A stretch of 64,000 nucleotides of DNA from Dermatophilus congolensis (lineage in GTDB: Bacteria; Actinomycetota; Actinomycetes; Actinomycetales; Dermatophilaceae): NCBI GenBank assembly GCA_030538115.1, contig JAUNUP010000001.1, forward strand, positions 186,001 to 250,000, in the 5' to 3' direction. The position numbers and the translations under genes were made by a program. This document shows positions 20,646 through 29,939 of the stretch, in pieces (position 1 is the first letter of the stretch; each line of letters begins with the position of its first letter). The notes under the pieces are model-generated. The model searched no databases. It had not been told where the DNA came from and saw nothing but the letters and a program-made list of their open reading frames with translations.

Positions 20646-20770
20646 GTGCCGTGGCACCTGCGCTGGGGGCGAACGCACGAGAGGACGTGTGCCACGGCAC
20701 CCCACCGAGAAAGGTGCCGTGGCACGCGTCCTCCCTCAACGTCACCTCCGGCACAGCAGTGCCACGGCAC
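20646..20770. repeat. Cluster of four alternating copies of GTGCCGTGGCAC
   Basis: Copies lie at 20646-20657 (+), 20689-20700 (-), 20714-20725 (+) and 20759-20770 (-). Copies 2 and 3 extend to 21-bp arms (20681-20701 and 20713-20733) with one difference and an 11-nt loop, forming a strong hairpin. Copies 1/2 or 3/4 can pair instead, giving mutually exclusive folds. The cluster fills the recX-miaB gap on the transcribed strand. Confidence 0.7.
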
Positions 20771-20784
20771 GAGGTGGCGCCGAT

Positions 20785-21399
20785 TCAGTCACGCCGATGC
20801 TCCGGGATCTCGGAGAGGGCCTCCGAGATCACCGGGTAGACGACGCCCGAGGGGTAGCCCTTGCGGGCCAGCATCCCCGCGAGGCGACGGCGCTTCACGT
20901 CGATGGCCAGACCGTTCATCGTGCGGAGCTTCTTCTCGACCAACCGGCGCGCGGAGTCGCGTTCCATCACGTCGTCGACCGGCGTGAGTGCCTCCTCGGC
21001 GATCTCGTCGCTGACGCCGCGCTTGCGCAGTTCTTCGGCGATCGACCGACGAGCCAGTCCACGGCTGGCCGAGACCGAACGCACCACCATCTCGGCGAAG
21101 GCCTCGTCGTCGACAAGACCCACCGCCTCCATACGGTCGAGCACGGCATCGGCCACGGCCTCGGGGATCTCCTTGGCCGCCAGCGTCTCCGCGAGCTGGG
21201 CGCGACTGCGGGGAGCCGCGGCCAGCTTGCGGAGCACGATGCGCTTGGCCTGCGCGTACTGCGGATCGACGTCGGGGCTCAGGCTGCTGCCCGTGCGGTT
21301 CGACTGCACCATCGCCTGCGCGAGAGCCGCCTTCGCCGTCTCGAGTCGCTGCTGCTGCGTCCCTTGGGTCTCTTGTCGGTGTTCCGTCTGCTGTGTCAT
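20785..21399 (-). CDS. recX: Recombination regulator RecX
   Basis: A 204-residue helical protein that binds RecA filaments and limits their activity. The three-helix repeats of the family are visible: AKRIVLRKLAAAPRSRAQLAETLAAK, then VDDEAFAEMVVRSVSASRGLARRSIAEELRKRG, then a C-terminal repeat ending MLARKGYPSGVVYPVISEAL. The N-terminal 35 residues are Gln/Thr-rich and unconserved. It starts at ATG 21399, 18 bp after the recA stop, so it is in one operon with recA, the normal actinobacterial arrangement. Confidence 0.93.
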   Translation of the reverse strand: MTQQTEHRQETQGTQQQRLETAKAALAQAMVQSNRTGSSLSPDVDPQYAQAKRIVLRKLAAAPRSRAQLAETLAAKEIPEAVADAVLDRMEAVGLVDDEAFAEMVVRSVSASRGLARRSIAEELRKRGVSDEIAEEALTPVDDVMERDSARRLVEKKLRTMNGLAIDVKRRRLAGMLARKGYPSGVVYPVISEALSEIPEHRRD

Positions 21400-21417
21400 G
21401 GCGTCGACTCAGCCGGA

Positions 21418-22512
21418 TCAGAAGCCGACCGGCACCTCGTCAGGCGTCTCCGCCTCATCGGCGTCGGGCGCCTCCACGAGACGCGGCACGCCGATGCCGA
21501 GCTTCTCTTTGATCTTGCGCTCGAGCTCGTCGGTGAGGTCGGGGTTGTCCTTGAGGAACTGGCGGGCGTTCTCTTTACCCTGGCCGAGCTGGTCGCCCTC
21601 GTACGTGTACCAGGCGCCGGCCTTGCGGATGAAGCCCTGGTCGACACCCATGTCGATGATGCCGCCCTCGCGCGAGATGCCCTGCCCGTAGAGGATGTCG
21701 AACTCCGCCTGCTTGAACGGCGGCGAGACCTTGTTCTTCACGACCTTGCAGCGGGTGCGGTTACCGACCGCATCCGTGCCGTCCTTGAGAGTCTCGATAC
21801 GGCGCACGTCGAGACGCACGGAGGCGTAGAACTTCAGCGCCTTACCGCCCGTGGTGGTTTCGGGCGAGCCGAACATCACGCCGATCTTCTCGCGGAGCTG
21901 GTTGATGAAGATCGCGGTGGTGCCGGTGCTGTTGAGGGCACCGGTGAGCTTGCGCAGCGCCTGCGACATGAGGCGGGCCTGCAGACCCACGTGCGAGTCG
22001 CCCATGTCGCCCTCGATCTCGGCACGAGGCACGAGCGCTGCCACCGAGTCGACCACGATGATGTCGATCGCGCCGGAGCGGATCAGCATGTCGGCGATCT
22101 CGAGCGCCTGCTCACCGGTGTCGGGCTGGCTGACCAGCAGTGCGTCGGTGTCGACACCGAGCGCCTTCGCGTACTCGGGGTCGAGAGCGTGCTCGGCATC
22201 GATGAACGCGGCGATACCGCCGGCCTTCTGAGCACTCGCGACGGCGTGGAGGGCCACCGTCGTCTTACCCGACGACTCCGGACCGTAGATCTCGACCACA
22301 CGCCCGCGGGGCAGACCGCCCACGCCCAGTGCGATGTCGAGCGCGATGGACCCCGTGGGGATCACACCGAGAGCGGGCCGCACCTCGTCACCGAGACGCA
22401 TCACCGCGCCCTTGCCGAACTGCTTCTCGATCTGCGCCATCACCGTGTCGAGTGATGCCGCCTTCGGGTCGCCCTTGGTCGCGGTCGAGTTCGAACTCGT
22501 CGCCCTGGCCAT
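21418..22512 (-). CDS. recA: Recombinase RecA
   Basis: A 364-residue strand-exchange ATPase and co-protease for LexA self-cleavage, central to homologous recombination and the SOS response. Walker A is GPESSGKT (about 77-84), and Walker B lies in [17 protein letters not shown]. Loop 2 reads [19 protein letters not shown]. The family's C-terminal acidic tail is present ([16 protein letters not shown]). No intein is present, unlike in M. tuberculosis. It starts at ATG 22512. A LexA-type palindrome lies upstream at 22748-22761. Confidence 0.98.
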   Translation of the reverse strand: MARATSSNSTATKGDPKAASLDTVMAQIEKQFGKGAVMRLGDEVRPALGVIPTGSIALDIALGVGGLPRGRVVEIYGPESSGKTTVALHAVASAQKAGGIAAFIDAEHALDPEYAKALGVDTDALLVSQPDTGEQALEIADMLIRSGAIDIIVVDSVAALVPRAEIEGDMGDSHVGLQARLMSQALRKLTGALNSTGTTAIFINQLREKIGVMFGSPETTTGGKALKFYASVRLDVRRIETLKDGTDAVGNRTRCKVVKNKVSPPFKQAEFDILYGQGISREGGIIDMGVDQGFIRKAGAWYTYEGDQLGQGKENARQFLKDNPDLTDELERKIKEKLGIGVPRLVEAPDADEAETPDEVPVGF

Positions 22513-22747
22513 GCCACACCTGCTTTCATGCGTTCTCGATGTCGGCCGTCTACCTGCGACCCTCCGCCCCGGTTCGGGGCGCGGATCAGACGTTAGATGG
22601 AGCCACCGACAACATCACGCGGCACGCGCCCCGCCTGTGGACAACTCCGCACCAGGTGCGGGGATGTGGACAAGTCGGAGAGCACTGTTCGTGGTCGTCG
22701 ACGCCGAGGTTCGAGTCGCCTCGGGAGTCGCTCCGCGAGCAACCTAT

Positions 22748-22761
22748 CGAACAGACGTTCG
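22748..22761 (-). promoter_or_regulatory. SOS (LexA) box upstream of recA
   Basis: CGAACAGACGTTCG matches the Gram-positive/actinobacterial LexA operator pattern CGAAC-N4-GTTCG with perfect outer symmetry. It lies in the 301-bp gene-free gap between DUF3046 (stop at 22814) and recA (start 22512), 236 bp before the recA ATG. That implies a long recA leader, or a distal promoter with a second one nearer the gene. I see nothing else definite in the gap. Confidence 0.7.
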
Positions 22762-22813
22762 GCGCGCTAGTACCGCGCCCCGGCGATTCTTGGGCGTGTC
22801 GTCACCAGACATC

Positions 22814-23050
22814 TCAGTAGAAGTCGGGGCGCTCACGAAGCGGCAGATCTTTGCCGAGGCGACGCTCCGGCGGAACATCCATCTGCTCCGCCAACGCCTC
22901 CCAGACGTCACGGGGCGACTCGCCGGCATCGATGAGTTCTTGCACCGTGCGGGCACCGAATGCTGTGAGCGCCTGATGTGCCGCGAGCGTCCGCGAATAG
23001 GTCGGCCCGAACTCGTCGTCCATCCGCCGCCAGAATTCGCTCAGTCGCAT
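22814..23050 (-). CDS. DUF3046 family protein
   Basis: A 78-residue protein of a family restricted to actinobacteria and typically found next to recA. MRLSEFWRRMDDEFGPTYSRT at the start and GARTVQELIDAGESPRDVWEALAEQMDVP match the family core. ATG 23050 is preferred to the ATG four codons earlier because the family begins MRL(T/S)xFW. No enzymatic motif is present and the role is unknown. It reads towards recA but is separated from it by 301 bp carrying the LexA box. Confidence 0.85.
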   Translation of the reverse strand: MRLSEFWRRMDDEFGPTYSRTLAAHQALTAFGARTVQELIDAGESPRDVWEALAEQMDVPPERRLGKDLPLRERPDFY

Positions 23051-23183
23051 CGCGGTAGTCAATCACGCCAACCCGACAGAGGCCGGCGCGGGCTCGCGCC
23101 GACTGATGCCCGCGACAGATCTGCGCCGACGACTCTGACGGTGGTGCGTGCCACGATGAGTCAGATCGAAAGGGGGTGCCGTC

Positions 23184-26100
23184 GTGAGCACTGAACAGGC
23201 GTCGGCGTCGCCCACGCGCCCCGACCCGTCGCGCGCCGAACCAGACTCCGTCCTCAGCGGCTTCGGCCAGGCGACGCGCACCTGGTTCGCGGAGGCGTTC
23301 GACTCCCCCACCGCCGCGCAGCGCGAGGCGTGGCAGGCGATCCGTCGCGGTGACGACACTCTCGTCGTGGCGCCGACAGGGTCGGGCAAGACGCTGGCCG
23401 CATTTCTCACCGCCATCGACCGTCTCATGCACGCCGATGCCGCGTCCGGAGAGCCCGAGGAGTACGTGCGTGTCCTGTACGTCTCTCCGCTGAAGGCGCT
23501 CGCCGCCGACGTCGACCGCAACCTGCGCCGACCTCTGCGTGGCATCGCGGCTGTGGCGCAACGCGAAGCGGCCTCCAGAGAACAGATGAACCGCCAGGTC
23601 ACAGTGGGAGTGCGCACGGGTGACACTCCTCCCGATCAACGACGCGCATTGGCTGCACATCCTCCCGACATCCTCATCACGACCCCCGAATCGCTGTTTC
23701 TCATGCTCACGTCGGCGGCACGCGAATCGCTGGCTCGGGTCGAGATGGTGATCATCGACGAGATCCACTCCCTCGCCGGCACGAAACGCGGCGCTCACCT
23801 CGCCGTGAGCCTCGAACGGCTCGACTCGGCGCTGCCCCGACGTGCGCAGCGCATCGGTCTGTCGGCCACCGTCCGCCCGCTCGACGAGGTGGGGCGCTAC
23901 CTCACCGGAGGCCGCCCGGTTGCCGTGGTGCAACCGCCGGCCGCGAAGACCTGGGATCTGAGAGTCGTCGTACCGGTCGAAGACATGGGGGCGCTGGGGC
24001 AGGTCACCGACAACCTGTCCGGAACGGCCGCCGGCGCCGAGAAACGCACCTCGATCTGGCCGCACGTCGAAGAACGCCTCGCCGACCTCATCGCAGAACA
24101 CCGGTCGACCCTCGTGTTCGCGAACTCTCGCAGACTCGCCGAGCGCCTCACCACAAGACTCAACGAGATCTGGGACGACCGTAGAGACGATCACGCGCGC
24201 CATGAGCCAGGCGATCCGTCAGGCGGCCAGCCCGACGAGCCCTCCGATGGTCCGTCGGGCGCAGAGCGACACCGCACTGCTGCTCTCATGGGTGCCACGA
24301 CCGAGACGAGTCGTGCTCGCCCTCATCCCGACGCGCCGGTGCTGGCGCGCGCTCACCACGGATCCGTGAGCCGCGAGCAGCGCAGCGAGATCGAGGAGGC
24401 GCTCAAGGCGGGCCTCCTCCCGGTCGTCGTCGCGACCAGCAGCCTCGAACTGGGCATCGACATGGGCGACATCGACCTTGTTGCACAGGTCGAGGCGCCT
24501 CCGAGTGTGGCCAGCGGATTGCAGCGCGTGGGGCGCGCTGGTCACCAGGTAGGCGCTACGTCACGCGGCGTCTTCTTTCCGAAGTACCGCGGCGACCTCG
24601 TGCAGACCGCGGTCGTCGCCGAACGCATGCGGGTCGGTCTCATCGAAGCGGTCTCGGTACCCGCGAACCCGCTGGACGTGCTCGCGCAGCAGGTCGTGGC
24701 GATGTGTGCGATGGACGAGTGGCAGGTCGACGACCTCCTCGCGCTCATGCGGCGCACGGCTTCGTTCGCGACGCTCTCGCGATCCGTTCTCGAATCGGTG
24801 CTCGACATGCTTGCCGGCCGCTATCCGAGTGACGAATTCGCCGAACTGCGCCCCCGCATCGTCTGGGACAGGGCGACCGACGTACTCAGCGGTCGTCCGG
24901 GCGCGCAGCGCCTGGCCGTGACCAGTGGCGGCACCATCCCTGACCGTGGACTCTTCGGAGTTTTCCTCGACGGAGACGGCCCCGGCCGACGTGTCGGTGA
25001 ACTGGACGAGGAGATGGTCTACGAATCGCGTGTCGGTGACGTCTTCACGCTCGGCACCTCGTCGTGGCGGATCCAGGAGATCACGCACGATCAGGTCCGC
25101 GTCGTGCCCGCCCCCGGCGAGCCCGGTCGGCTCCCGTTCTGGAAGGGCGACACCGTCGGGCGGGCCGCCGAACTCGGCGCCGCCGTGGGTGGATTCGTGC
25201 GTGAGGTCGCCGGGCTCACCGCCGAGTCTGCCCGCGCTCGACTCACGGAGGCCGGCCTGGACGACTGGGCCAGCGACAACCTGCGCGCCTACCTCACCGA
25301 GCAGGCCGAGGCCACGGGGGTAGTACCGAGCGACACGACGATCGTCGTCGAACGCTTCCGCGACGAACTCGGTGACTGGCGCATCGTTCTCCACTCCCCT
25401 TACGGCTCGCGCGTGCACGCGCCGTGGGCGCTCGCCATCGGGTCACGGCTGCGCGAACGGTTCGGTTTCGACGTGCAGGCGATGCACGGAGACGACGGAA
25501 TCGTGCTGCGCCTGCCCGACGTCGAGCTGCCCGACGACGCGACCGACGGGGCGTTCATGGCCGAACTCGCGGACCTGGTCACGCTCGACCCTGACGACGT
25601 CACCGAGCTCGTCACCTCGACGGTCGGAGGATCGGCGCTGTTCGCCTCCCGGTTCAGGGAGTGCGCCGGTCGCGCCCTTCTGCTGCCGCGCCGTCGCCCC
25701 GACAAGCGCGCTGCCTTGTGGCAGCAGAGACAGCGGTCGGCGCAGTTGCTGCAGGTGGCCTCGCGGTATCCCGAATTCCCCATCGTCCTGGAGGCGGTGC
25801 GCGAGTGCCTTCAAGACGTGTTCGACGTGCCCGCCCTCACCGCCCTCATGCGTGACATCGCGGCACGCCGGGTACGCATCGTGACGGTCGACACCACCTC
25901 GCCGTCGCCGTTCGCCCGCAGCCTGCTGTTCGGCTACGTGGCCCAGTTTCTCTACGAAGGCGATTCGCCACTCGCCGAACGCCGGGCCGCGGCACTGGCG
26001 CTGGACCCGTCGCTGCTTGCCGAACTGCTCGGCACTCAGGCGTCCCTGCGCGAACTGCTCGAACTCGACGTCGTCCAGCGCACGGAGGTCGAGCTGCAGC

Positions 26101-28130
26101 ACCTCGTGCCTGATCGCTTCGTCAGGCACGCCGAAGACGCAGTCGACCTCATCCGCCGTATCGGGCCGCTCACCACCGACGAGGTGCGTGACCGTACCCG
26201 CGAAGACGGTCGCGCTGCCGTCGAGTCATGGCTCAGCGGGCTCGTCGAGCGCCGACGGATCATGCCGGTGAGCATCGCCGGCGAATCGCGGTGGGCGGTG
26301 GTCGAAGACGCCGCACGTCTGCTCGACGGACTGGGCGTCGCGCTTCCGACGTGGGTGCCGGAACAGTTCACGCAGCACGTTGCCGATCCGCTCGGCGACC
26401 TCGTGGCCCGCTACGCCCGGTCGCATGGGCCCTTCACCGCGGCGGAGGTCGCGCGCCGGCTCGGCATCGGCGAGGCCGTCGCTCGCGACGCGCTGCGCCG
26501 GCTCGTGGCCGCCGGTCGCGTCGCCGAGGGCGACATCCACCCTGCCGGATCCAGCCTGGCCTGTCGCGGTGTCGGCCCCGACTTCTGCGACGCCCAGGTG
26601 CTGCGGCTGTTGCGTCGGCGCAGCCTCGCGGCCCTCCGCTCGCAGGTCGAACCCGTCACCCCGCACGATCTGGCCCGCTTTCTGCCCGTGTGGCAGGGCA
26701 TCACCGACGACCAGGCACGTCCGCGACCGGCGTTTCGCGGTGTCGACGGGCTGATGCGCGCGATCGAGCAGCTCGACGGCGTTCGGCTGCCCGCAAGCGC
26801 GCTCGAGGCGCTCGTTCTGCCCGCCCGGGTCGCCGGCTACGCACCCGCGATGCTCGACGAGCTGCTCGCGTCCGGAGCCGTTGTCTGGCAGGGCCGCGGC
26901 GCCTCGGCCTCCGACGACGGCTGGGTGTCACTGCACCCCGCCGAGACCGCCCCGCTCACGCTGGCGCAGCCGGTCGAGAACGAACCTGTGACCGATACTG
27001 CGCCAGGCGGATTCGAGCAGTCACAGCCCTCACTCACCGATCACGTCATCGAGGTCTTGTCGGGCGGCGGGGGCTTCTTCGTGCATCAGTTGCTCCAGGC
27101 GGTGCGGGCAGCCCGCCCCGGAGACGAGATCACGCCGACCGCGCTGGAGGAGGCCCTGTGGGAGGCGGTCTGGGCCGGCCGTGTCACCAACGACACGTTC
27201 GCGCCGCTGCGGGCGGTTCTCTCGCGCGGTCATGCCGCACACCGCTCGCGGCGCACACCGTCGGCCCGCACGGCTCGGCCGCGGCGTTTGGGTCGGCTCG
27301 GTGGTCTGAGCGGACCCGGCTCACCAGGCCGCACAAACTCGGCGATGCAGGGTGGTTCGGCCCGCACCGCAGGTCGCTGGAGCCTTCTTCCACAGGCGGA
27401 GGTCGACCCGACCTCCCGCGCCGTCGCCACAGCGGAGGTGCTGCTCGACAGGTACGGGGTGCTCACGCGCGGGCCGGTCGCGGCCGAGGAGGTCACGGGT
27501 GGCTTCGCGGCGATGTACCGGGTGCTTGCCGCCGCGGAAGAGAGCGGAGCGGTGCGGCGCGGATACCTCGTGGAGCAGCTCGGCGCCTCACAGTTCGCGA
27601 CCGCGGGGGCGATCGACAGGCTCAGGGCCGTCGCGCGAGGGCAGGATTCGCTCGGAGCGTCTCCCGGATCTGCGACCACGACGCCGCCACCGGCACTCGT
27701 GCTGGCGGCAACCGATCCGGCGAATCCGTACGGAGCCGCACTCGACTGGCCGGATTCTGCAACCTCGCAGATCACGGGCGTAGCGCGGGGCCATCGTCCG
27801 GCCCGCAAAGCCGGTGCTCTTGTCGTGTCGGTCGACGGCCGGCTCGTCGCCTACCTCGAGAGGGGCGGCCGTTCGGTGCTCACGTTCCCGAGCACCGGCG
27901 ACGGCGACGGCGGTGACGCGTCAGGCTCAGACCGGGCGGGCTCCGACAGCTCGCTGACCGCAGCGGCAGAGTCACTCGCGCAGCTCGTGCGGCACGGCGC
28001 CCTCGACACGCTTACGGTCACCTCGATCGACGGCGATCCGGCCCTCGGCTCCGATCACGCCCTGGCACACGCTCTCGAGCAGGCGGGTTTTCACATGACC
28101 CCCAAGGGATTGAGGATGCGTCGTGCCTGA
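23184..28130 (+). CDS. lhr: Lhr-type large ATP-dependent helicase
   Basis: A 1648-residue superfamily 2 3'-to-5' helicase involved in DNA repair in mycobacteria and pseudomonads. The N-terminal core holds the Q-motif region (SPTAAQREAWQAIRRG), Walker A VVAPTGSGKTLAAF (about 62-75), DEIH box IIDEIHSL, motif III LSATV, and motif VI VGRAGHQVG. Winged-helix and Lhr-core segments follow, then the long C-terminal region typical of Lhr. Low-complexity Ser/Arg/Gly stretches occur near residues 1350-1410. It starts at GTG 23184, with AAAGGGGG upstream. It overlaps the Nei glycosylase start by 8 bp, so the two repair enzymes form an operon. Confidence 0.95.
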   Translation: MSTEQASASPTRPDPSRAEPDSVLSGFGQATRTWFAEAFDSPTAAQREAWQAIRRGDDTLVVAPTGSGKTLAAFLTAIDRLMHADAASGEPEEYVRVLYVSPLKALAADVDRNLRRPLRGIAAVAQREAASREQMNRQVTVGVRTGDTPPDQRRALAAHPPDILITTPESLFLMLTSAARESLARVEMVIIDEIHSLAGTKRGAHLAVSLERLDSALPRRAQRIGLSATVRPLDEVGRYLTGGRPVAVVQPPAAKTWDLRVVVPVEDMGALGQVTDNLSGTAAGAEKRTSIWPHVEERLADLIAEHRSTLVFANSRRLAERLTTRLNEIWDDRRDDHARHEPGDPSGGQPDEPSDGPSGAERHRTAALMGATTETSRARPHPDAPVLARAHHGSVSREQRSEIEEALKAGLLPVVVATSSLELGIDMGDIDLVAQVEAPPSVASGLQRVGRAGHQVGATSRGVFFPKYRGDLVQTAVVAERMRVGLIEAVSVPANPLDVLAQQVVAMCAMDEWQVDDLLALMRRTASFATLSRSVLESVLDMLAGRYPSDEFAELRPRIVWDRATDVLSGRPGAQRLAVTSGGTIPDRGLFGVFLDGDGPGRRVGELDEEMVYESRVGDVFTLGTSSWRIQEITHDQVRVVPAPGEPGRLPFWKGDTVGRAAELGAAVGGFVREVAGLTAESARARLTEAGLDDWASDNLRAYLTEQAEATGVVPSDTTIVVERFRDELGDWRIVLHSPYGSRVHAPWALAIGSRLRERFGFDVQAMHGDDGIVLRLPDVELPDDATDGAFMAELADLVTLDPDDVTELVTSTVGGSALFASRFRECAGRALLLPRRRPDKRAALWQQRQRSAQLLQVASRYPEFPIVLEAVRECLQDVFDVPALTALMRDIAARRVRIVTVDTTSPSPFARSLLFGYVAQFLYEGDSPLAERRAAALALDPSLLAELLGTQASLRELLELDVVQRTEVELQHLVPDRFVRHAEDAVDLIRRIGPLTTDEVRDRTREDGRAAVESWLSGLVERRRIMPVSIAGESRWAVVEDAARLLDGLGVALPTWVPEQFTQHVADPLGDLVARYARSHGPFTAAEVARRLGIGEAVARDALRRLVAAGRVAEGDIHPAGSSLACRGVGPDFCDAQVLRLLRRRSLAALRSQVEPVTPHDLARFLPVWQGITDDQARPRPAFRGVDGLMRAIEQLDGVRLPASALEALVLPARVAGYAPAMLDELLASGAVVWQGRGASASDDGWVSLHPAETAPLTLAQPVENEPVTDTAPGGFEQSQPSLTDHVIEVLSGGGGFFVHQLLQAVRAARPGDEITPTALEEALWEAVWAGRVTNDTFAPLRAVLSRGHAAHRSRRTPSARTARPRRLGRLGGLSGPGSPGRTNSAMQGGSARTAGRWSLLPQAEVDPTSRAVATAEVLLDRYGVLTRGPVAAEEVTGGFAAMYRVLAAAEESGAVRRGYLVEQLGASQFATAGAIDRLRAVARGQDSLGASPGSATTTPPPALVLAATDPANPYGAALDWPDSATSQITGVARGHRPARKAGALVVSVDGRLVAYLERGGRSVLTFPSTGDGDGGDASGSDRAGSDSSLTAAAESLAQLVRHGALDTLTVTSIDGDPALGSDHALAHALEQAGFHMTPKGLRMRRA

Positions 28131-28953
28131 GGGCGACACCGTTCTTCGTACAGCCCGTCGCCTCGACTCCGCCTTCAGAGGCGAGCAGCTCATCAGGGTC
28201 GAGTTGCGGTGGGGTTCGCGTGACGGCGAGCCGTTGCTCGGTGCCTCGACCCTCGAGGTGGCGGCGCGCGGCAAGCACATCCTGCACCGCTTCGACAACG
28301 GCCTCACCCTGCACTCTCACCTGCGCATGGAGGGCGAGTGGCGCATCAGCCGCGCAGCCGAGGCCCCGCAACCCGGACGATTCATGCACCGCGACTCCCC
28401 GGTGAGGGCCGTGCTCGTCGCGTCGACGTGGGCCGGCACCGGCGTACGTCTGGGCATGCTCGACCTCGTCCCCACCCGCGACGAGCACACGCTCGTCGGT
28501 CACCTGGGGCCTGACATCCTCGGCGACGACTGGGACGAAGACGTGGCCGTGACCAACCTCGCGGCCAGCTCGGCCTCCATCGGCGCGGCGCTGCTCGACC
28601 AACGCAATCTCGCGGGAATCGGCACGCTGTACAGCTGCGAGAGCCTGTTCGTAGAGCGCATCCACCCGTGGCTCGCGGCCTGCGACATGAGCGACACCGA
28701 CCTGCGCCGCGTGGTACGCCGGGCCCAGCGACAACTGCGGGCCAACCTCGACCACGCCGTGCAATCGACCACCGGTGAGCGCAGGCGCGGCCACGAGAAG
28801 TATGTACACGCCAGGTCGGGACGGCCCTGCCGCCGATGTGGAGGCGCCATCACGGTCGCCTCGGTGGGCACGCCGCCCATGCAGCGGCCGATGTACTACT
28901 GCCCCGCCTGCCAAGGAGGCCTGGCGCCCGCGTCGATGCGCACGGGCCCGTGA
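28123..28953 (+). CDS. nei: Fpg/Nei-family DNA glycosylase/AP lyase
   Basis: A 276-residue base-excision enzyme that removes oxidised bases and nicks the DNA at the abasic site. The protein starts MPEGDTVLRTARRL; after Met removal P1 and E2 are the catalytic residues, and PEGD is typical of the Nei branch rather than Fpg (PELP). Further features are the K in ARGKHILHRF, the helix-two-turn-helix region QRNLAGIGTLYSCE, and a C-terminal zinc finger (CRRCGG and YYCPACQGG). GTG 28123 lies inside the last codons of lhr, giving translational coupling. Confidence 0.93.
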   Translation: MPEGDTVLRTARRLDSAFRGEQLIRVELRWGSRDGEPLLGASTLEVAARGKHILHRFDNGLTLHSHLRMEGEWRISRAAEAPQPGRFMHRDSPVRAVLVASTWAGTGVRLGMLDLVPTRDEHTLVGHLGPDILGDDWDEDVAVTNLAASSASIGAALLDQRNLAGIGTLYSCESLFVERIHPWLAACDMSDTDLRRVVRRAQRQLRANLDHAVQSTTGERRRGHEKYVHARSGRPCRRCGGAITVASVGTPPMQRPMYYCPACQGGLAPASMRTGP

Positions 28954-28962
28954 ACGTGTAGC

Positions 28963-29268
28963 TCAGGCGGCGGTGGCGCCGACGCGACCGCGGCTCTTGG
29001 CGGTGGTCATCGGGACGACAACGGCGGCCTTGGCCTCTTCGAGAGCCACGCGATCGGAGACGTCCACGAGTAACTGCGACATGGGCATCTGCAGTGCCTG
29101 ACAGATCGAGGCGAGCAGTTCTGAGCTCGCCTCCTTCTCGCCGCGCTCGATCTCGGAGAGGTACCCGAGCGACACCGACGACTGGGCCGAGACCTCGCGG
29201 AGCGTACGGCCGAGGTCGCGCCGACGCGACCGCAATGCGTTGCCTACTTCTCGTCGCAGCAGGACCAT
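28963..29268 (-). CDS. clgR: ClgR-like XRE-family regulator of clp genes
   Basis: A 101-residue DNA-binding protein. The helix-turn-helix, GRTLREVSAQSSVSLGYLSEIERGEKEASSELLASIC (about 20-56, shown in the known ClgR pattern), matches the activator of clp protease genes in Streptomyces, Corynebacterium and Mycobacterium. ATG 29268 is chosen for the AAGGGGAGA just upstream; a longer frame exists but is not conserved. It lies downstream of pgsA and cinA, as in M. tuberculosis. The protein ends in Ala-Ala, which in Streptomyces ClgR serves as a Clp degradation tag. Confidence 0.9.
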   Translation of the reverse strand: MVLLRREVGNALRSRRRDLGRTLREVSAQSSVSLGYLSEIERGEKEASSELLASICQALQMPMSQLLVDVSDRVALEEAKAAVVVPMTTAKSRGRVGATAA

Positions 29269-29405
29269 CGTCTCTCCCCTTCCGAAGCCCCGATCGTTGA
29301 TGTCCGAACCTGTCGGTGCCGCAGTCACGACCATCTCCCCCACGCCACAGCGGCCGGAGCGGGGCCGTGCTTGAGGTGGACGCGCGCAGCGCCGACCACT
29401 CCAAT

Positions 29406-29939
29406 CTACCGTGCCAGCACCTCCGCCAGCATGCGGAGCACTTCTCGAACAGTGTTCTCGCGAATGTCGTCGCGCGATCCGGTCAGGGCGAGTCGCCGGC
29501 TCACCGTCGCATGCGGCGCGCTGACAGAACCCGCTTCGGAGCGGGGTCCGGGGCCCGCCACCGCGACGAAGACCGTGCCGACGGCACAACCGTCCGACGG
29601 ATCCGGGCCGGCCACACCGGTCGTGCCGATCCCGTAGTCCACGCCGAACGTGGTCCGGCTGCCCTCGGCCAGTTCTTCTGCCACGCGAGCGTTCACGGCT
29701 CCCGACTGCAGCGCCTCCACGGAGACGCCCACCAGGGCGGCCTTGACGTCGCTGTGGTAGGCGCAGACACCGCCGCGGACGACCTCCGACGCACCGGGCA
29801 CAGTCGTGAGCGCGGCCACGACGAGTCCTCCGGTGAGCGATTCGGCCGTAGCGACGGTCGCCCTGCGTGCTCGCAGGGCGGTCACCACCTCAGCCGCGAC
29901 GTCTCGTATCTCGGCAGGGAGCAACGGTGATTCGCTCAC
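29406..29939 (-). CDS. cinA: CinA C-terminal domain amidohydrolase (nicotinamide-nucleotide amidase)
   Basis: A 177-residue single-domain protein equivalent to PncC, which deamidates nicotinamide mononucleotide to nicotinate mononucleotide in NAD recycling. Landmarks are TVATAESLTGGLVVAALTTVPGAS, GGVCAYHSDVKAALVGV and GTTGVAGPDPSDGCAVGTVF. It starts at GTG 29939, which overlaps the pgsA stop in the string GTGA; this is the same coupling design as at the HEPN gene. The N-terminal molybdopterin-like domain of full CinA is absent, which is usual in actinobacteria. Confidence 0.92.
   Translation of the reverse strand: MSESPLLPAEIRDVAAEVVTALRARRATVATAESLTGGLVVAALTTVPGASEVVRGGVCAYHSDVKAALVGVSVEALQSGAVNARVAEELAEGSRTTFGVDYGIGTTGVAGPDPSDGCAVGTVFVAVAGPGPRSEAGSVSAPHATVSRRLALTGSRDDIRENTVREVLRMLAEVLAR

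Noticed and set aside
22486..22499. Palindrome CGAGTTCGAACTCG at the start of recA
   Set aside because: It lies inside the coding sequence, and its half-sites read GTTCGAAC without the 4-bp spacer of a LexA box.
26228..27916. A 562-codon frame overlapping lhr in another plus-strand frame
   Set aside because: The Arg/Gly-rich composition and lhr conservation through the region show it is a shadow.
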